Position numbers and translations under genes: made by a program | The notes under the pieces: generated by a model | Database searches by the model: none | The model's input: only the letters and a program-made list of their open reading frames with translations | What the model was told of the DNA's origin: nothing | Shown: one piece after another, positions 1-11,842 of the stretch | Position numbering within the stretch: the stretch's first letter is position 1 | Layout: each line of letters starts with the position of its first letter | Assembly (NCBI GenBank): GCA_002104905.1 | Contig: MCFE01000561.1 | Span: 1 to 57,874, forward strand | Origin: Basidiobolus meristosporus CBS 931.73 | Lineage: Eukaryota; Basidiobolomycota; Basidiobolomycetes; Basidiobolales; Basidiobolaceae | Direction of reading: 5' to 3' | Length of the DNA: 57,874 nt

Positions 1-2390
1 TTCGCCCTCTGAAAGAAAAATAACTTCAACGACCCAAATATAAAGAGATAATTACTGCCATGTAACAAACCGTCACACGTGCTGCGGATCTGCTAGGTGG
101 GTGAGAGGGCTCCAAAGAAAGTGCATGTCAATTGTTTATCGTGGCTGTATCACCTAAGATCAGCAAGTAATTCCTGTAGAAAAATAGAAGCCGACGGGAA
201 GAGCCATACGCAAGAAGCGAAATCATGGACAGAAGTGCACCTGACTTGAGAGGCTTACTTGCCTGGGGAATCCATGATCCATTCTCACTGAATGTCACCA
301 ATATTGCTCCTCATTTGTCCCTGCCCACCCCAACATTTTGGGCATGTATTTCAATTGGTTCAGTCCAAGTCAGAGCAGAGTTCAATGCACCAGGTGTTCA
401 CGCATTTGGTGCTGTTTAGGATTCCTATATATATAAGTATCCGACAGCCTCTTGACTAGACCCACACTTTGCCTGTTAATACTGAGATGTACTTTCTTTA
501 ACTAGGCTCAGCACATGCTGGATGATTCCACAGATTTGTGTCGTGTCACATACACCCATGAGCAGAGGACATTTAAAGCGCTATGAGCTCATCCTATGAT
601 GTCACAGTACTCACGATGGTATTATTCTATGCCCAAGTCATCCTCCTCTAACACCATTCGAACAACGTACAGTGGTCAATCGTCGTACGGCCGATTGCTT
701 TAGATCTGTCTGGTCAAACAGCCGAAGAAACAAACAACCACTCATCAAGTAGCACCTGCAAGTCAGAAACTCTTGTGCTGATACACAAATCTCGGATGCA
801 TCCTGACATAAACTTGCAACATATGGGATTTAAACCGACGGGTGATATAGATCGTATTCAATGATTTCCATACTCTGCGGCCCTACATACCTTCTCTGTC
901 AAGACAAACTACCATTGTTAACGGGATTACTTCGGCTCAGAAACTCCAGTATTGCTACTTTCCACGAAACTGTGCCTACGTGTACCGGAGTGTTCATGAG
1001 GGTTTATAGATTGTGGTATGAGCAAAGAGTGGCATACAATGCATCATTCGACATTGTGTTCAATATGGCAATCAATTGCGGCACCTTTAGGTAAAATCCC
1101 GATCTAGATAAACCGTCGATGATATTCCAAAAACCCTCAAGTTTGACCAAAAGGCTCTGGATTTTCGCAACCCAGTCCCCTTGATGCCTTACATGATAAT
1201 TGGCAACAGACCATTCAGTAAATGATTCTCCCGTACCTCACTTCCTATATGCATGGGAGGCCTCACAAGCAGATACCACTAAATACAAAATGGATAGCAG
1301 AATGTATCAATGCCTAAGATTCTAACATAGATCGCGCCTGGAATATGCATGAATTGCAGCGAATAAATGGTAGGTGATTGCTAAGGGTTAGTTGAGACGC
1401 TTGTCTCCAGCCATTGAAATGGTTCACCGTATTTTGAGATGACCATCGACTCGTTGCGGAAACGGAATATATTTGTATATCACTGGTCAGAGTGTTTGAG
1501 GTTACACTGCAGCTTGTAGCCAGACACCTTCTGAAACCCGTCGAAGGACGAAATGGTTGAATTGGCAGGTTGTCAGGCTATTTTACTGAAGGGTCATGGA
1601 TCTTCAGGCCCCTCCTGCACATTGTAAATGTGCAAGATACTTTGGGTTTTCCATTATGCAACCAGATCTCTGGTGGGTTTGCGATATACGAACAAGTAGA
1701 AATAACCAATGCTCGATTCACATCCGACTGCCACCCGGGTTTCTACTTTCGAACGCGCGGCAGAATCGCCAAGCCCCAGTGAAACCTTGCAGACGAGATA
1801 CAAGTTGACATCTTGTAAGATATCTCCTTGCTGGGTCACGTTACTGCCGAGCACACAGGTTTCTAGATCAACACGGTTGTGGCCTATCGTCCGTGATTGA
1901 TGTGGAAATCTGGATTAAACAAGCGATATTCTTGGTTTCCGTATAGAGTGGGCTACAAAGCAGCTCATCACCCCTCTCACAAGTAAATCTGATGTATTCA
2001 AAGTATGAGCCGATTTGTCCAAGGCAAGCTCGCATTTGCTGATTCATTGCCAAGCGATGGGAATGCCCAAACTGTTGGGGAAACGAAAGTTTGATTCATC
2101 CCCTGGAATCTGGGATCGTTTCTGGTTTGAGTTTTGCGAGGCTTCATTCAAAGTAGTCATGAACGACCAGTGTGGTGTCTACTTAAAAATTCTAACGAGG
2201 ATATCGATGATAAACTGTGAAGTTAACCGGGGGTCATTGGATAAGTAAACTTTGGATACGACTGAATTGACATATATTTCATTACTTGTACAGAAAGAGT
2301 GAAAAATCGCGGTTAAATCAATAGATATTGGAATTAAGGGTGTTATTGCGTGATGAATGTGGGGTGTTATTAAAAGCAGCGCTTCTAAAA
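1..2390. other. Left-edge spacer, no gene recognised
   Basis: I see no convincing coding region here. Open frames are short (at most about 90 codons), overlap on both strands and match no family I know. A TATA-like run (ctatatatataag) lies near 427-440 but leads only to an ATG with a stop four codons later. The last part is the 3' flank of the kinase gene that ends at 2391. Confidence 0.5.
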
Positions 2391-4372
2391 TTAACCTATG
2401 CTTCTGCCCATACCACCAACACTCGCCGCAAGAGAAAGCGCACCATCCCCTTCATAGGTGAAGCCAGCAAATTGTTGCTGTATTGTCTCGGACAGTCGAG
2501 AGTCTTCTGCCACCGAATCATGCGGTACTTCGGAAGTGAACTCTTCATCAAAGTTAGAGGTATCGAAAGCGGAGGCCTAGTGGGAATGTATCATTAGAAA
2601 CCACTCCATCCAGATTGTACGAGTCCACTGTATTCAATATGACACATACCACATTAGGCTTAAACGGCGGCTGATAACGCTTGGCGAGTAATTTAGCCCA
2701 GTCAATCTCAGCGAAGAACGGATGCGACTTGATTTCGTCGGCGCCTTTATTTCCCAATCGCTTAGCGGGATCCCGCTCCAAAAGCTGTAGTGACGGAACA
2801 ACGGTGAGAAATAAGTAACATACCGCAGCAGAGTGATCCAAAAACTTACCCCATTTAAGAGACTTCTGGCATGAGCACTAACATGGTCTGGGTATCTTAG
2901 TTCGTCCTCGATGATTTTACGGTACATTTCATGGGTGTTTTCGTCATAGAATGGTGGCAGCCCGGTAAGCATCTCATAAAGTAGCACTCCAAATGTCCAC
3001 CAATCCACTGTTTTGGTGTACCCTTGACCATATAATAGCTCTGGAGCAAGGTACTCTGGAGTCCCGCAGAAGGTATTTGTAGTCTCATCCTGGTTCATGT
3101 TGAGTTTACAAAGGCCAAAGTCACACAATGCAATATGACCATTATAATCCAAGAGAATGTTCTCTGGCTTTAGATCACGATAAATTACGTTGTAGCTGTG
3201 AAGACGGTCCAATGCACATAGGAGCTCTGCGGCATAAAATCTGCTGCGGGTTTCATCAAAACGGCCTTCACGTTGTAAATGCAAGAACAGCTCGCCACCG
3301 TTCACGAAAGCCAGAATGAGATACAGCTTTCCCGGACTTTGAAATGAGAATTTCAAGGGAACAATGAATGGATGATCAATCTGTCCGAGAACGGTTCTTT
3401 CGGCCAGAGTGTGTGTCACTTCATCCCGGGAAACGATCTTCGACTTGTTCAAAATCTTCATGGCGTAGATTCGGTTGGTGTCGATTTTGCGAACTTGCAT
3501 CACCTAGTTGGCAACATCAGAATTGATGGAAACCACCGACTTCTTGGACTGCTATTACCTTCCCGAAACTTCCCTTCCCAATCAACTTTAACAAATCGAA
3601 GTCATCGACCGATAATGGTTTTGCGCGCTATATCGCCCCGTTTTACTCTGATTAGAATACGCCTGTTCATCGCACAAGTTCACAAGAAACTCACCTCAAT
3701 TCTCTTATAGCATAATTGAACTCGAATGTGGCCCTCCCCACCTTTGACTGAAAACCAGTCATCCTGGAGACGCTGTAACCGATGGGTTAGACAAATCTAC
3801 GGATGCTTTGGTCTGCACCTGCCACCCCATGGGGTATTTCTAAAGACTTACCCCATCAGCAAATTCGGGAGTTATCTGCACTGAACCCAAGAGGATTGCC
3901 TTTCCTGAAGATTTGCGAGGATCTTCGGTTCTCACGTACATGGAAACAGTCACCTCGCTCTCGCAAGAGACATCGCTGTAGAGGAAGAGTTAGACGTGGT
4001 TGACAAGTACCATATGGCTTTGTTGAGTCTAAAAGTCCTCACAAGTTGGCTTTATATTTCCAAACCGGGTTTTCCTGTTCGCCGCCCAAAGCTTCAATCA
4101 GCAAGTCATTCCTGTCAAACTCTAGAACTACGTATGGTAATCTCCAGGTTTCCATTTTGTCAGTTGCCTTTGCGCTTGAGGGTAAGCTTAAATTCTTGGC
4201 TTCGACCACTCGGATAAGCAGGGTGCCAGATTTGGGTGCTTTAAATCTTGGAGATAGCGGCTCCGAACTAGCCAACTTATCTTCTATTACGTTTAAGGAT
4301 AAAAGTCAGTGTCTGTTGCGTCCAAAGTCAAAAAGAAGCCTGGGTACTTTTGGGGGATAATTTAAGAGACAT
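2391..4372 (-). CDS. YPK1: AGC protein kinase, Ypk1/Gad8 type, with N-terminal C2-like domain
   Basis: Serine/threonine kinase of the Ypk1/Gad8 (SGK-like) family, known to act downstream of TORC2 in sphingolipid and plasma-membrane control. I read eight exons: 4372-4348, 4283-4043, 3975-3852, 3763-3695, 3627-3559, 3503-2850, 2784-2650 and 2576-2391. All introns are GT-AG, 55-88 nt, and the reading frame stays open for 500 residues. Residues about 20-165 form a C2-like domain ([13 protein letters not shown]). The kinase domain follows, with glycine loop GKGSFGKV, catalytic [20 protein letters not shown] and activation loop [12 protein letters not shown]. The tail has a turn-motif region ([12 protein letters not shown]), the hydrophobic motif FAGFTYEG and an ending GRSIG close to the GRSIS end of yeast Ypk1. 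The first exon (25 nt, donor GTACCC) is the least certain; the rest is well supported. No missing key residue was seen. Confidence 0.93.
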
Positions 4373-7300
4373 TCGACTACCGTCAGAACTTGAAGAGGAA
4401 GGGGTGTATGTTAGACTTTGTTACAGTTGCTTCTGATACCAAATATATTGGGAAGCCAGCCCACGAGATAATAAGAACTGAGAGCAAGAGTAGGAGACGA
4501 CAACCATTTTGTATCCCATATTAGGGTTCTTGAAGGGGTTGGAGGGGGCTATAATTGGATACGAACCGGGATCAAGGTAGGAGTAAATTAATTATTAAAT
4601 AGAACAACAAGCCAACGGGGCTTGCTAGCAACCGTGTAAGTTCCAGCCGAATATATTATAGCATTCTATTCTCTCAGTATTCATCGTTGCAATATCACAT
4701 TAATGCTAGTAAATAATGCATGCAGAAATTGAGCCATATGATTCCGTTGACTCAGTGGAGCGGATAATGTACTGGGCAATTCAACTCGTATCGATTCTTT
4801 ATACGGCTGCCAGGATAGCCAATTGATATTCACCAAGCAACCTATACTTGGTGGAACAGCGCACTCAGGCAAGATCGCACTCACGAATGCCCTCCAGGAG
4901 TAAATCTCTGAGTAGGCCCTTACACCATGATAGCCACGTCTCGAACATTAAGCTGCATGGATTGTTTCCTCTCAGTGTGGCACCAATTTACGGAAAAGAT
5001 GGTCTTTGCAACACCAGGGTGGTACATTATTATGTCTCTTAATTGTTGATCTGCTCGATTCCAAACCGCCATCAGAAAGAAGAAGGCCACCATAACGAGG
5101 CAGAGAATTTACCCTTACAATCATCACCGAAACCATCAGACTTCAGCGCCGCGTATCCTGTGTATTGTAGCATCCAAACCAAGTCAGTGACTCGATTGGG
5201 CAATTTCCTTGTGCTCCCAGGAATACTATATTACTTGTAATTGTGAGAAAAGGGTGGCTATTCCTGATCCACCCCTGAATGACTGTTTGAGTAAGATCAC
5301 AAGCTGAATCTGTATCTAGCGAATGATTTGAGAGCCCAATGGAATAGCTAGTCCGGTTATTGCTGCAATAAGGCGACAAGTCGCCAGTAGGGGTGGTGTC
5401 TCAAGTGAGCAGCGTAGTATTTTCTGCTGACCGCTGAGCACCATAATTCTCTAGCGTGAGGCGGACAGGGATGCACGAAAGGGCCAGGGAGGGACGGATC
5501 GGTTTGAACAGAGTGGCTAATAATGGGGCCGCATCCAGCAGAATGACGAAAGGTTGCCCGGTGACTAATTGGGGTTTGGAGATACCTTTGATCCTACTCC
5601 TGCCATATTATTGCGGTGCATTGCGTGTTCTCTGACGTTATAGCGAAGTCTGGTGATGGATGAACTTGAAATACGTTGTATGACATTGATGGAGAAATGT
5701 GTGTCAACATCTCACCAATGGCGTAATCCCGGATAGATGCCTGGTTGAGATCAAATACGATGGCAATTTCAGCGTGCAACACGCTAAATGTTGCACATCA
5801 CCTATGAGCCACAAATAGGTCTATCACATGTCTGTTCATGATGTCCCAGGTGTGCACTAGCAAATCGCATTTGTAAAGCACCCTTTCTCGGTAGGAAAAG
5901 CCATGTTTGTGACTCTAGTGGGGGCGTTTCTGGCAGGCAAGAGATCCTTGTATGTCTGATAAAGCACCCTGCTATGATAGCGGTATCTGGAAATCGCTCG
6001 CCGGGATCGCAATAATCATCCTAAATCGGACAACTTGGTGGATAAATACAAACTCGGATGTTTCGTCTCCAGCTGGTTATCTGATCTCGAATGGCGTCAG
6101 AAAGCTGGTTTAAAAGTGACTTACCTGTGGTGACTAGCCCTAAGTGATTACGGGGAAGAGTTTCTTGCTCGCAGCATAGTCCCTTCAAATGGCCCTCAGT
6201 GATGCTTGACATACTAAATAGCGAATTCTCCTAACAGCATAGGATATCCCTTGGTTTCAGATATTCGAGGTTGTATTCAATGGGGCAATACATATTGGGG
6301 ATGATTGCGGGTATGGCGCTATGGAGTGTATTGCTTGGCCAATATGAAGAATGGTGGTGCATGTTAAGCGCTGAATATAACAGTGGCCAACTTCAAGTTG
6401 GCGTTACGCTATGGGATGTGTTTGGAGAGCCGATTCTCTTTTTAAAGTCGAATGAAGTTGATCGATGGTGAGCACCATTTGTTTGTAGCGTCTGATACTT
6501 GAACTTGCAAACAGACGATTGAGATTGCCATCAACCCTTTCGCAGGTATTTGGTATATATGCTTGCAACTTCGCCAAGGCACCGGATCATTATGGATACT
6601 TGGAGAGCCATTGGAGGAATTGATCCACGGGTTATTGCAGCATTCAAATAAGTAGGAATGGGTGGCGCATTGGGAGAAACCTCGAAATCGTGTCTCAGAT
6701 CTATGAAATACTGGATATGCAGTCACCTAAACTTGATTGGCATCTTTCTGGGATTATCTGTACAATACTCCATTCATTGGCAATATAGAGCCATGTCTAA
6801 AGTACTTGACTAATCCATGCTGACATCTTGGTGCTCTAGCAAGACCCTTGGCAAGTCTGCGAGCCTGGGCTATGTAGCTGAAGGTGTAGGGTGTGGTGGT
6901 AGTGGCATATATCGGGGATTGGTAATGGAAGCATTTCAAGGTGTAGGCTAAGTGCGCATATAGAGAGGCCAAATGCTCCTTGCTTTTCCAACATTCAGAT
7001 GAGGATTAGTTAGGGAATCATTGCCAAGTACTTGCTGGAATGGCACTAATGGTAGTTGCATATCATTTACCCCTCGGATGTTTTGAGTGTAATGCAGAGT
7101 TAGATTTTGCATCATTCACTGATTTGAAATATGATGGTGGCAAGTGTCATCAAGGCCTGTTTTTATGCTGCGTGTGTGTTTGCACTTTTCAAGAATTTTC
7201 GACAAGGTGGCGCAGTAAGGGTGGTAAGCACAGGCTAGTTTCTACGTTTGTTACTTGATACGAAGTCGGATTGAGTGGTGGCAATAGCGGTGGCATATCC

Positions 7301-8271
7301 CCGAGGGATTTTTGCACAAGTCTCTATGTGTTAGCATTAGCAAATCAACTCTCCTGGTGCACACATATGCACGTGTATGATATTGCACATGGTAATTAGT
7401 ATCGATGATAAATGCTCATGTATCATATCGCCTATTGGCAATTTCCCCAGCTGAGTGTTCAAATTGCTGGAACATGACTATTAAAAATGCATGTCCAATT
7501 TTCGGATCATTTCAGTGGTCAATGATGTATAATTAATTTAGTCACAATTCTAATCCCAAACTCTTCGAGTCACCTGATGTGCAGTTCCATATTGTGCACT
7601 AATGATGGTATTAATGGCACGTTTTGAATAAGTTGTCACAAACACCTACATATCAGGCAGAAGTTCTCAATCGCCCCATACTGCCCGATGGAACAACTCC
7701 GAAGGCTCTGGTTAGGGTTGGAGCTGGTGTGCCGAATGGGTCCCGAACTCAGAAATAGGCATCCCTGCGTGTGTTTCGACCGTTTTTCTGGCAAGTCCTT
7801 ACGATATCCAAGTCAATAAGCAGCACCTTCGGTAAACCATTAGTGTAGGGAATGTCGTTACAATCATGTCATTCTATTCCAATTCTTAAATTATACATGG
7901 TGGCTAATATCGTGAACGATGAGACATGTTCTGGGCGTTTTGGTCTAGTAAATGCAGTTACTTGATAGGATTCCTTAATATCTCCAATAATGCCATGGGT
8001 CCTTCAGGAACAGATTGTATCCGAGTTGCAGTGATACAGGTGAGCTAATATACAAAGCTGAAATATTTCACTTCATCTTTTGCCTTCAAGAGCATAAACC
8101 GCCAAGTAAATTTGCTTAGATTGAGCTGTATCTAGAACATAATTGATATTCAAGTAAGCGGTGTGATCATCCACTGCCAATGATGGGATGGCTCCACAAG
8201 GCGATAGAGAGGAGTTGCTATGTATATAAACGTGTCGTAGCAAACAACATCATCAAGTATCTTTATCTCTA
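4373..8271. other. Long spacer without a recognised gene
   Basis: This is 3.9 kb between the kinase and the ubiquitin-AN1 gene. The first few hundred bases are the kinase promoter side. Open frames are under 95 codons and scattered over all frames, with none of the exon/intron signs seen in the flanking genes. I recognise no RNA gene, transposon end or tandem array. Confidence 0.5.
8223..8230 (+). promoter_or_regulatory. TATA box of the ubiquitin-AN1 gene
   Basis: TATATAAA lies 42 bp before the ATG at 8272. The same compact TATA-to-ATG layout is seen at the three small genes between 16.7 and 21.3 kb. Confidence 0.55.
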
Positions 8272-8718
8272 ATGCAGATTTTCATTAGGGCACTCACAGG
8301 TAAAACTATCACCTTGGAGGTTGAGTCTTCCGATGCTGTGGACTGCGTGAAGCAAAGTATTCAAGACATAGAGAATATAGCTCCCGAGCAACAACTATTG
8401 ATTTTCGCTGGAAAACAGCTCGAGAATGGGTATACAATTGGCGAATATAACCTTCAAAAGGAATCCACTCTTCACCTAACTCTGCGACTTCGCGGTGGGT
8501 TTCCTGGAAAGAAAGTAGCAAGATGTTCTCTTACTGGATGCTACAATCGTGTGGTCCGATTCATCGGAGAATGCCAATATTGCAGTCAGAAATTCTGCAG
8601 TCGTCACAGGATCCCAGAGGCCCATGCCTGTACATACCTCACAACATGCAAGCAAATGTCTTTCGATCGTTACGCAGACCGGCTACTAAACGAAAAATGT
8701 GTTGCTAGTAAGGTGTAG
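8272..8718 (+). CDS. Ubiquitin-like protein fused to an AN1 zinc finger
   Basis: An intronless 148-residue protein. Residues 1-76 are a full-length but divergent ubiquitin ending LRLRGG; by hand count about 20 of 76 positions differ from standard ubiquitin. Lys11, 27, 48 and 63 are kept, while Lys6, 29 and 33 are replaced (R, S, I). Leu8 and Ile44 of the hydrophobic patch are kept but Val70 is Thr and Arg42 is Leu. Residues about 85-120 are an AN1-type zinc finger, with Cys/His spacing C-x4-C-x12-C-x2-C-x4-C-x2-H-x5-H-x-C. AN1 fingers occur in stress-response and Cdc48/proteasome-linked proteins. The layout recalls animal ZFAND4 and, loosely, the ubiquitin-ribosomal protein fusions. Whether the double glycine is cut by a deubiquitinase cannot be told from sequence. 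The start is fixed by the ubiquitin Met1 and by the TATA box 42 bp upstream. Confidence 0.88.
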   Translation: MQIFIRALTGKTITLEVESSDAVDCVKQSIQDIENIAPEQQLLIFAGKQLENGYTIGEYNLQKESTLHLTLRLRGGFPGKKVARCSLTGCYNRVVRFIGECQYCSQKFCSRHRIPEAHACTYLTTCKQMSFDRYADRLLNEKCVASKV

Positions 8719-9657
8719 CACCTACTCTAGGCGGACGTTCTTGCTAGACAACCTTCGAGTTGGCGCCAAGCTAGCAAGGCAACATGGCAATTGTCCAGTT
8801 GTAATATCATCACTGCTCAGTCCCAAAGAACCCGATCCGTCTCTATAAGGGGGGATCTCGCATGTAATGAATTGCATAGTTTGTTGGAACATTCGCACCA
8901 TAGTGTGAGCGAGATGCTTAATTCTATTCCGTTACCAAAATAAAACTATGGCGATTCGATGCTGCAACTGTTGTTTGATCACGAGCCAGATCTGCATATG
9001 CGAAATGGTGTTTCGTAAAGAAATATGGCTACTCTTCACTGAATGTCGACTACTCGGTCTTCGAGGCAGTTGAACTGCACCATGTAGCAAGTCCAGAGAC
9101 TGAAGAGTCAATCGGTCATCATCAGACAAGCAGGCTAATGGACTAACCATCTACATTCTTGGGTCCTGGTTGAAGCGTTATTTCACTTTGGATGGTGGTC
9201 ATTGCTCTAGGATCGATGGGATCTATACGCCACAACGCGCTGTCCACATGATATTGTACTCAACATGCAATTTAGGGTAGCCGCCACGGTGGTCTGTTAT
9301 GGGGAAGTGGTACATACATTGAGGTGTTGATATTAGAAAAGATCGATGTTTGCAGAGATTCCTGCGCAAAGAGGGATATCGATGGGTATCGCTCAAGTTC
9401 GGGTGAATCAAGGTGAAGGCCTATGGAGTCCTTTTCAGCTTAGTTTTAGTGATGGGATGAAGACGAGGGACTAGCTCGGAGGAGCTAATTCAATATCGAA
9501 AATTACAAATATAGTGAAATGAGAAATAATCATAATCTAAGTTACAGTGGCTACAGGTACATCATTAATGGTAGAAATAGGAAGCGTACTGAAAATTGAT
9601 CCAACAATGCCCATTTATGCATATGTACATGCACATAGAGGGTACGTTAGAAATAAA
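8719..9657. other. Spacer between convergent genes, nothing recognised
   Basis: Carries the 3' flanks of the ubiquitin-AN1 gene and of the Rab7 gene. No open frame above about 72 codons and no repeat recognised. Confidence 0.5.
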
Positions 9658-10580
9658 TTAACAGCAACCAAATGAATTACTGCTTCTGGTGGGTAGATGG
9701 AACGAGCTGGTATTTCTAATATCCCCATCCCCAAACATATCGAACTCCATCTGAGGGATCTTCACCATCTTGGCGATGTAACTGAACGCTTGCTCCACAT
9801 TAGTTCCTTCCTTCGCGCTAGCCTCGAAACACGGGATTTCCATCGATTTCCCGCTATGTCGCAGCGCGAATGCTTTTGCTTGCCTACGGGATACCACTCT
9901 TTCATCGATATCAATCTTATTGCCTATCACAACAAATGGGAATTCCGTCGGATCGGCCACCCCGGCTTGCTTCAAAAACTCGCTCCTCCAGCGCTCCAGA
10001 TGCTCGAATGTTAAATAATTGTTGACGTCGTATACCAGTATACAAGCATCAGCGCCTCTGTAAAATGCCACGCCTAATGATTGAAAGCGCTCTTGTCCTG
10101 ATAAATGCAAGCATGGTCAGAATCGAGGCAGGTGGTTTGGCGCATGTTGAACGTTCGTAAGCTCACCTGCAGTATCCCATATCTGAAGCATGAAGGTTTT
10201 TCCATCATCCAGGTTCACTTCTTTGGCAATAAAGTCCGCGCCGATAGTGGCCTTGTAAGCGTTTGTGAATCGTTTGTGAATGAACTAATGGAATTTTCAA
10301 GCAGTAAGTACAATCGCTTGGCTCGGGTTCTTTGGGAGAAAAGTGAATACTAACTTGATTGCGTAAAGAGGTCTGTAAGTGAGATGGTTCAAGAAGGCAG
10401 ATGAAAATGGGAGCGAGGGGGGCGAGTATAAAAAAGAGAATATGAAGGTTTAGTTAGTTTTTTCTTTGTAAGGAAGAATTTTCGAGAATATCCAGTTCTT
10501 TCGAACGTGGTTTTAGTATCACGGACTTTGCCGACTCCACCATCCCCGATCAGGACAACTTTGAGGATCTCTTTCGTCAT
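9658..10580 (-). CDS. YPT7: Rab7/Ypt7-family small GTPase
   Basis: Rab GTPase of the Rab7/Ypt7 type, which controls fusion at late endosomes and the vacuole. Four exons: 10580-10527, 10372-10355, 10284-10167 and 10097-9658, giving 209 residues. Exon 2 is only 18 nt and encodes TSLRNQ, directly after the P-loop GDGGVGK. Visible motifs are switch [10 protein letters not shown], switch [21 protein letters not shown] (a Rab7 hallmark), NKID for guanine binding, and [14 protein letters not shown]. The C terminus ends GCC, a double-cysteine geranylgeranylation site. Introns are 154, 70 and 69 nt; the first has a weak GTCCGT donor. The start is the ATG giving [15 protein letters not shown], the normal Rab7 N terminus. 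Confidence 0.94.
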
Positions 10581-11842
10581 GAACACCGCACAGAAGGGAA
10601 ACTGGGAGAAGGGTTGGATAAAGTAAAGTCAGCGTGTATAGGAGAAAGAAGGCCTAGAGCGAGGAAGGAGGGTCGAAGCTGTTGAAATACTCTGCAGTCA
10701 ACAGAGCTTCACCGAAAAAAGGAAACTAATAAGAATCGACTTGGATTCTCGGAGATTTTGATAGGAAAAAGATGGAGGCCAGGATGAAGTATGAATGGGA
10801 TTCAGGTTGATCGAGAAGCTCACCTCATGAATTCCCGAAATCGCTTTGGTTATGTGGTTGGGGAGTATGGAGGTATTCGGATGCCATCCGAACGAAACAA
10901 ACCTTATTTTCTTGTCAAATGCCGATTCCAACCCGAATGTGCTTGCTGGACTCCATGCTGAACCCATTCTGTGCGCGAGCGTCGAGCAGCCAGCCGTAGT
11001 CTATTGAAAGCCAGGGGCCGTCTACGGCTTCTGGGTTCCTGGATGGTGTGCACTGACCAGTGTCAGATCATGGCTGCAGACGCGCCGTCTTAAAGTGGGC
11101 CTTGTGCTCATGAAATGAGGACAAATTAGTGCTGTGTTTATGAGCCATGAATATCTGAGCTTGATTCTGAATAAGAGGTTCGGCGCCGCCCCAATTTTCC
11201 CATGATCACTATATTTTGGAGCATTTGCAATGGATCTTCTTGGGTACAAGTGGACGCACCGCATCGAGTCTCCCCAATCAAGGCACTCTTCTTCCCTAAT
11301 CCAATGGCTCTTTCCTGCTGCCTGCTTTCGAGCAATACTATGCGGAATGGGCAATATATTCACGCGGAATTGCCATACTGGTCGATACGGGATTGCGATT
11401 GGCCAAAGTTTATTCTCAAATTCAGTCTTCTGTGGACTCCTCACACATTTATATTTATCTAACTTTGTTATGAATGATTTAATGTTCGGAACTAAAAAAG
11501 GTTGGATCACAACTGGTTTTCTACCTCGAACAAGGATCCCTACAATCCTGGAAAGAGCATGATAGGTGAGTAAAGGCAAGCATTTCTAGATCAATTCCGT
11601 ACGAAGAGAATACGGCAATCTAATGGGGGGGGGTAAGGGCATATTGAACATTAAATAGATTATCCAGGAGCAGTATTCAAACAAAACAGTGTTTCCAAAC
11701 GGTGGTTTGGAGCAGAGATTTCTAATGGAGGGGAAGTCTGAATGGGAGAACGGGAGCTTTGGCGGACTCTTTCCTTAGGTAAATGCGGGCGACATTGAAA
11801 AGGAAGGGGTTAGGGTGCCAATTTTCTTGTATTTCCCGGCAT
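10581..11842. other. Spacer with overlapping open frames but no supported gene
   Basis: The first part is the Rab7 promoter. Between 11022 and 11579 a 185-codon minus frame is open, but two plus-strand frames of 86 and 110 codons cover the same bases. The translation shows no domain, so I treat it as a stop-poor stretch. A run of nine G lies near 11624. Confidence 0.45.

Noticed and set aside
7450-7470. B-box-like gttcaaattgc as part of a tRNA gene
   Set aside because: No matching A box, acceptor stem or cloverleaf could be drawn around it; the same was true near 30790.
11022-11579. 185-codon minus-strand frame as a gene
   Set aside because: Two plus-strand frames overlap the same bases, there is no domain or promoter, and its composition does not look like a folded protein.
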